Positions 61,630 through 64,000 of a stretch of 64,000 nucleotides of DNA are shown piece by piece. How positions within the stretch are numbered: the stretch's first letter is position 1; each line of letters opens with the position of its first letter. The translations under genes were made by a program, and so were the position numbers. This stretch comes from Avena insularis (Eukaryota > Streptophyta > Magnoliopsida > Poales > Poaceae): positions 383,395,331 to 383,459,330 of the forward strand of contig CM042688.1 in assembly GCA_023614405.1 (NCBI GenBank), read 5' to 3'. The notes beneath the pieces were generated by a model, which saw nothing but the letters and a program-made list of their open reading frames with translations, did not search any database and had not been told where the DNA came from.

Positions 61630-64000
61630 TGTTCTTTTCATAAACCACATGGATCCATAAGAGTCATTGCATGTGTGTTCTTTTCATAGAGCACAACTAG
61701 AGTCATTGCTTGTGTGTTCTTTTCATAAACCACAACTAGAGTTCATTACATGTGTGTTCTTTTCATAAATCACATGGATCCACTAGAGTTCATTGCATGT
61801 GTGTTCTTTTCATAAACCACATCTAGAGTCATAGTAGGAGTGTTCTTTTCATAAATCACAAGTAGAGTTCATTCCATGTGTGTTCTTTTCATAAACCACA
61901 TGGATCCACCAGAGTCATTGTATGTGTGTTCTTTTCATAAACCACAACTAGAGTGATAGTAGGAGTGTTCTTTGCATAAATCACAACTAGAGTACATTCC
62001 ATGTGTGTTCTTTTCATAAACCACATGGATCCACCAGAGTCATTGCATGTGTTTTGTTTTCATAAACCACAATTATAGTCATTGCATGTGTGTTCTTTTC
62101 ATAAACGACAACTAGAGTCATTGCATGTGTGTTGTTTTCACAAACCACATGGATCCACCAGTGTCATTGCATGTGTGTTCTTTTCATAAATCACATGGAT
62201 CCACCAGAGTCATTGCATGTGTGTTCTTTTCATAAACCACATGGATCCACCAGAGTCATTGCATGTGTGTTCTTTTCATAAACCACATGGATCCACCAGA
62301 GTCATTGCATGTGTGTTATTTTCATAAAACACATGGATCCACCAGAGTCATTGCATGTGTGTTCTTTTCATAAACAACAACTAGAGTCATTGCATGTGTG
62401 TTCTTTTCATAAACCACAACTAGAGTCATTGCATATGTATTCTTTTCATAAACCACAACTAGAGTCCATTACATGTCTGTTCTTTTCAAAAACCACATGG
62501 ATCCAATAGAGTTCATTGCATGTATGTTCTTGTCATAAACCACATGGAGCCACTAGATTTCATTGCATGTGTGTTCTTTTCAAAAACCACATCTAGAGTC
62601 ATTGCATGTGTGTTCTTTTCATAAACCACAACTTGAGTTCATTGCATGTGTGTTCTTTTCATAAACCACATGGACCACCAGAGTCATTGCATGTGTGTTC
62701 TTTTCATAAACCACATGGATCCAGCAGAGTCATTGCATGTGTGTTCTTTTCATAAACCACAACTAGAGTCATTGCATGTGTGTTCTTTTTATAAAGCACA
62801 ACTAGAGTCATTGCTTGTGTGTTCTTTTCATAAACCACAACTAGAGATCATTACATGTGTGTTCTTTTCATAAATCACATGGATCCACTAGAGTTCATTG
62901 CATGTGTGTTCTTTTCATAAACCACATCTAGAGTCATAGTAGGAGTGTTCTTTTCATAAATCACAACTAGAGTTCATTCCATGTGTGTTCTTTTCATAAA
63001 CCACATGTAGAGTCATAGTATGAGTGTTCTTTTCATAAATCACAACTAGAGTTCATTCAATGTGTGTTCTTTTCATAAACCACATGGATCCACCAGAGTC
63101 ATTGCATGTGTGTTGTTTTCATAAACCACAACTATAGTCATTGCATGTGTGTTGTTTTCATAAACACAACTAGAGTCATTGCATGTGTGTTGTTTTCATA
63201 AACCACATGGATCCACCAATGTCATTGCATGTGTGTTCTTTTCATAAACCACATGGATCCACCAGAGTCATTGCATGTGTGTTCTTTTCATAAACCAAAT
63301 GGATCCACCAGAGTCATTGCATGCGTGTTCTTTTCATAAACCACATGGATCCACTAGAGTCATTGCGTGTGTGTTATTTTCATAAATAATAACTAGAGTC
63401 ACTGCATGTGTGTTCTTTTCATAAACCACATGGATCCACTAGAATTCATTGCATGTGTTTTCTTTTCAAAAACCAGATCTAGAGTCATTGCATGTGTGTT
63501 CTTTTCATAAACCACAACTAGAGTCATTGCATGTTTGTTCTTTTCATAAACCACAACTAGAGTCCATTACATGTGTGTTATTTTCATAAACCACAACTAG
63601 AGTCCATTACATGTGTGTTCTTTTCATAAACCACATGGATCCACTAGAGATCGTTGCATGTGTGTTCTTTTCATAAACCACATGAATCCACCAGAGTCAT
63701 TGCACGTGTGTTCTTTTCATAAACCACATGGATCCAGAAGAGTCATTGCATGTGTTTTTTCATAAACCACAACTAGAGTCATTGCATGTGTGTTCTTTTC
63801 ATAAAGCACAACTAGAGTCATTGCTTGTGTGTTCTTTTCATAAACCACAACTAGAGTTCATTACATGTGTGTTCTTTTCATAAATCACATGGATCCACTA
63901 GAGTTCATTGCATGTGTGTTCTTTTCATAAACCACATGGATCCACCAGTGTCATTGCATGTGTGTTCTTTTCATAAACCACATGGATCCACCAGAGTCAT
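61630..64000. repeat. Higher-order satellite unit, copy 2 (incomplete at window edge)
   Basis: Nearly identical to copy 1 until about 63090, where about 125 bp (three monomers, around 60330-60455 in copy 1) are missing; the offset then becomes about 2634. Single-base differences are rare, pointing to recent duplication. Confidence 0.9.

Larger units (their letters stand above)
58871..64000. repeat. Tandem satellite array, right block
   Basis: About 120 monomers of the same satellite running off the right window edge. Characteristic variants are CATAGTAGGAGTGTTC with ATAAATCACAAC, TTGTTTTCATAAACC and GAATTCATTGCATG. The block consists of two long higher-order units (58871-61629, 61630-64000). 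Periodic open frames such as 59550-59750 and its duplicate 62309-62509 are a by-product of monomer length and are not genes. Confidence 0.97.

Overview
The window comes from the heterochromatin of a plant nuclear genome, almost certainly a grass of the Pooideae (wheat, barley, oat or ryegrass group). Three kinds of evidence point there: very large LTR retrotransposons nested inside one another, chromovirus-type (Ty3/gypsy with chromodomain) pol remnants, and an Athila-type LTR whose sequence matches my recollection of abundant Triticeae LTRs. No intact host gene, tRNA, rRNA or CRISPR array was found. Every recognisable coding stretch is a broken retrotransposon gene.

The base layer is a tandem satellite that fills both ends of the window (1-5148, 44055-46365, 58871-64000). 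Its monomers come in two sizes, about 39-40 and 46-47 bp. They share a 32-bp core and differ by an optional heptamer, TGGATCC. Monomer variants are arranged in higher-order repeats, including a 340-bp tandem duplication on the left and a unit of about 2.76 kb repeated on the right.

Two retrotransposons landed directly in the satellite. E1 (5149-44054, minus strand, TSD CATTG) has LTRs of about 6 kb and an essentially non-coding 2.5-kb interior. E4 (46366-58870, plus strand, TSD TGTTC) has 4.7-kb LTRs and a 3-kb interior with only a scrap of reverse transcriptase. E2 (10369-34829, plus strand, TSD ACAAC) is inserted in the left LTR of E1. It is a chromovirus with an extra upstream ORF, gag, protease, RT, RNase H, integrase and chromodomain, all inactivated by stops and a frameshift. 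E3 (20923-30300, plus strand, TSD GTCGT) is inserted in the integrase gene of E2; it is a non-autonomous element with 3.8-kb LTRs and a decayed gag. S1 (about 15942-17332), an Athila-type solo LTR, interrupts gag of E2.

LTR-LTR divergence read by eye falls from E1 (roughly 6-9%) to E2 (2-5%) to E3 and E4 (about 1% or less outside the GC-rich parts). This agrees with the nesting order. All four full-length elements share an initiator-Met-type primer binding site, a similar pol-end/polypurine-tract design and LTRs starting TGTA. They therefore look like related lineages, with E2 the only type here that once encoded a full protein set. Many copy-to-copy differences in the GC-rich LTR segments are small indels at CAG/CTG/CCTGG sites, so consensus error in methylated DNA should be considered before reading them as biology.
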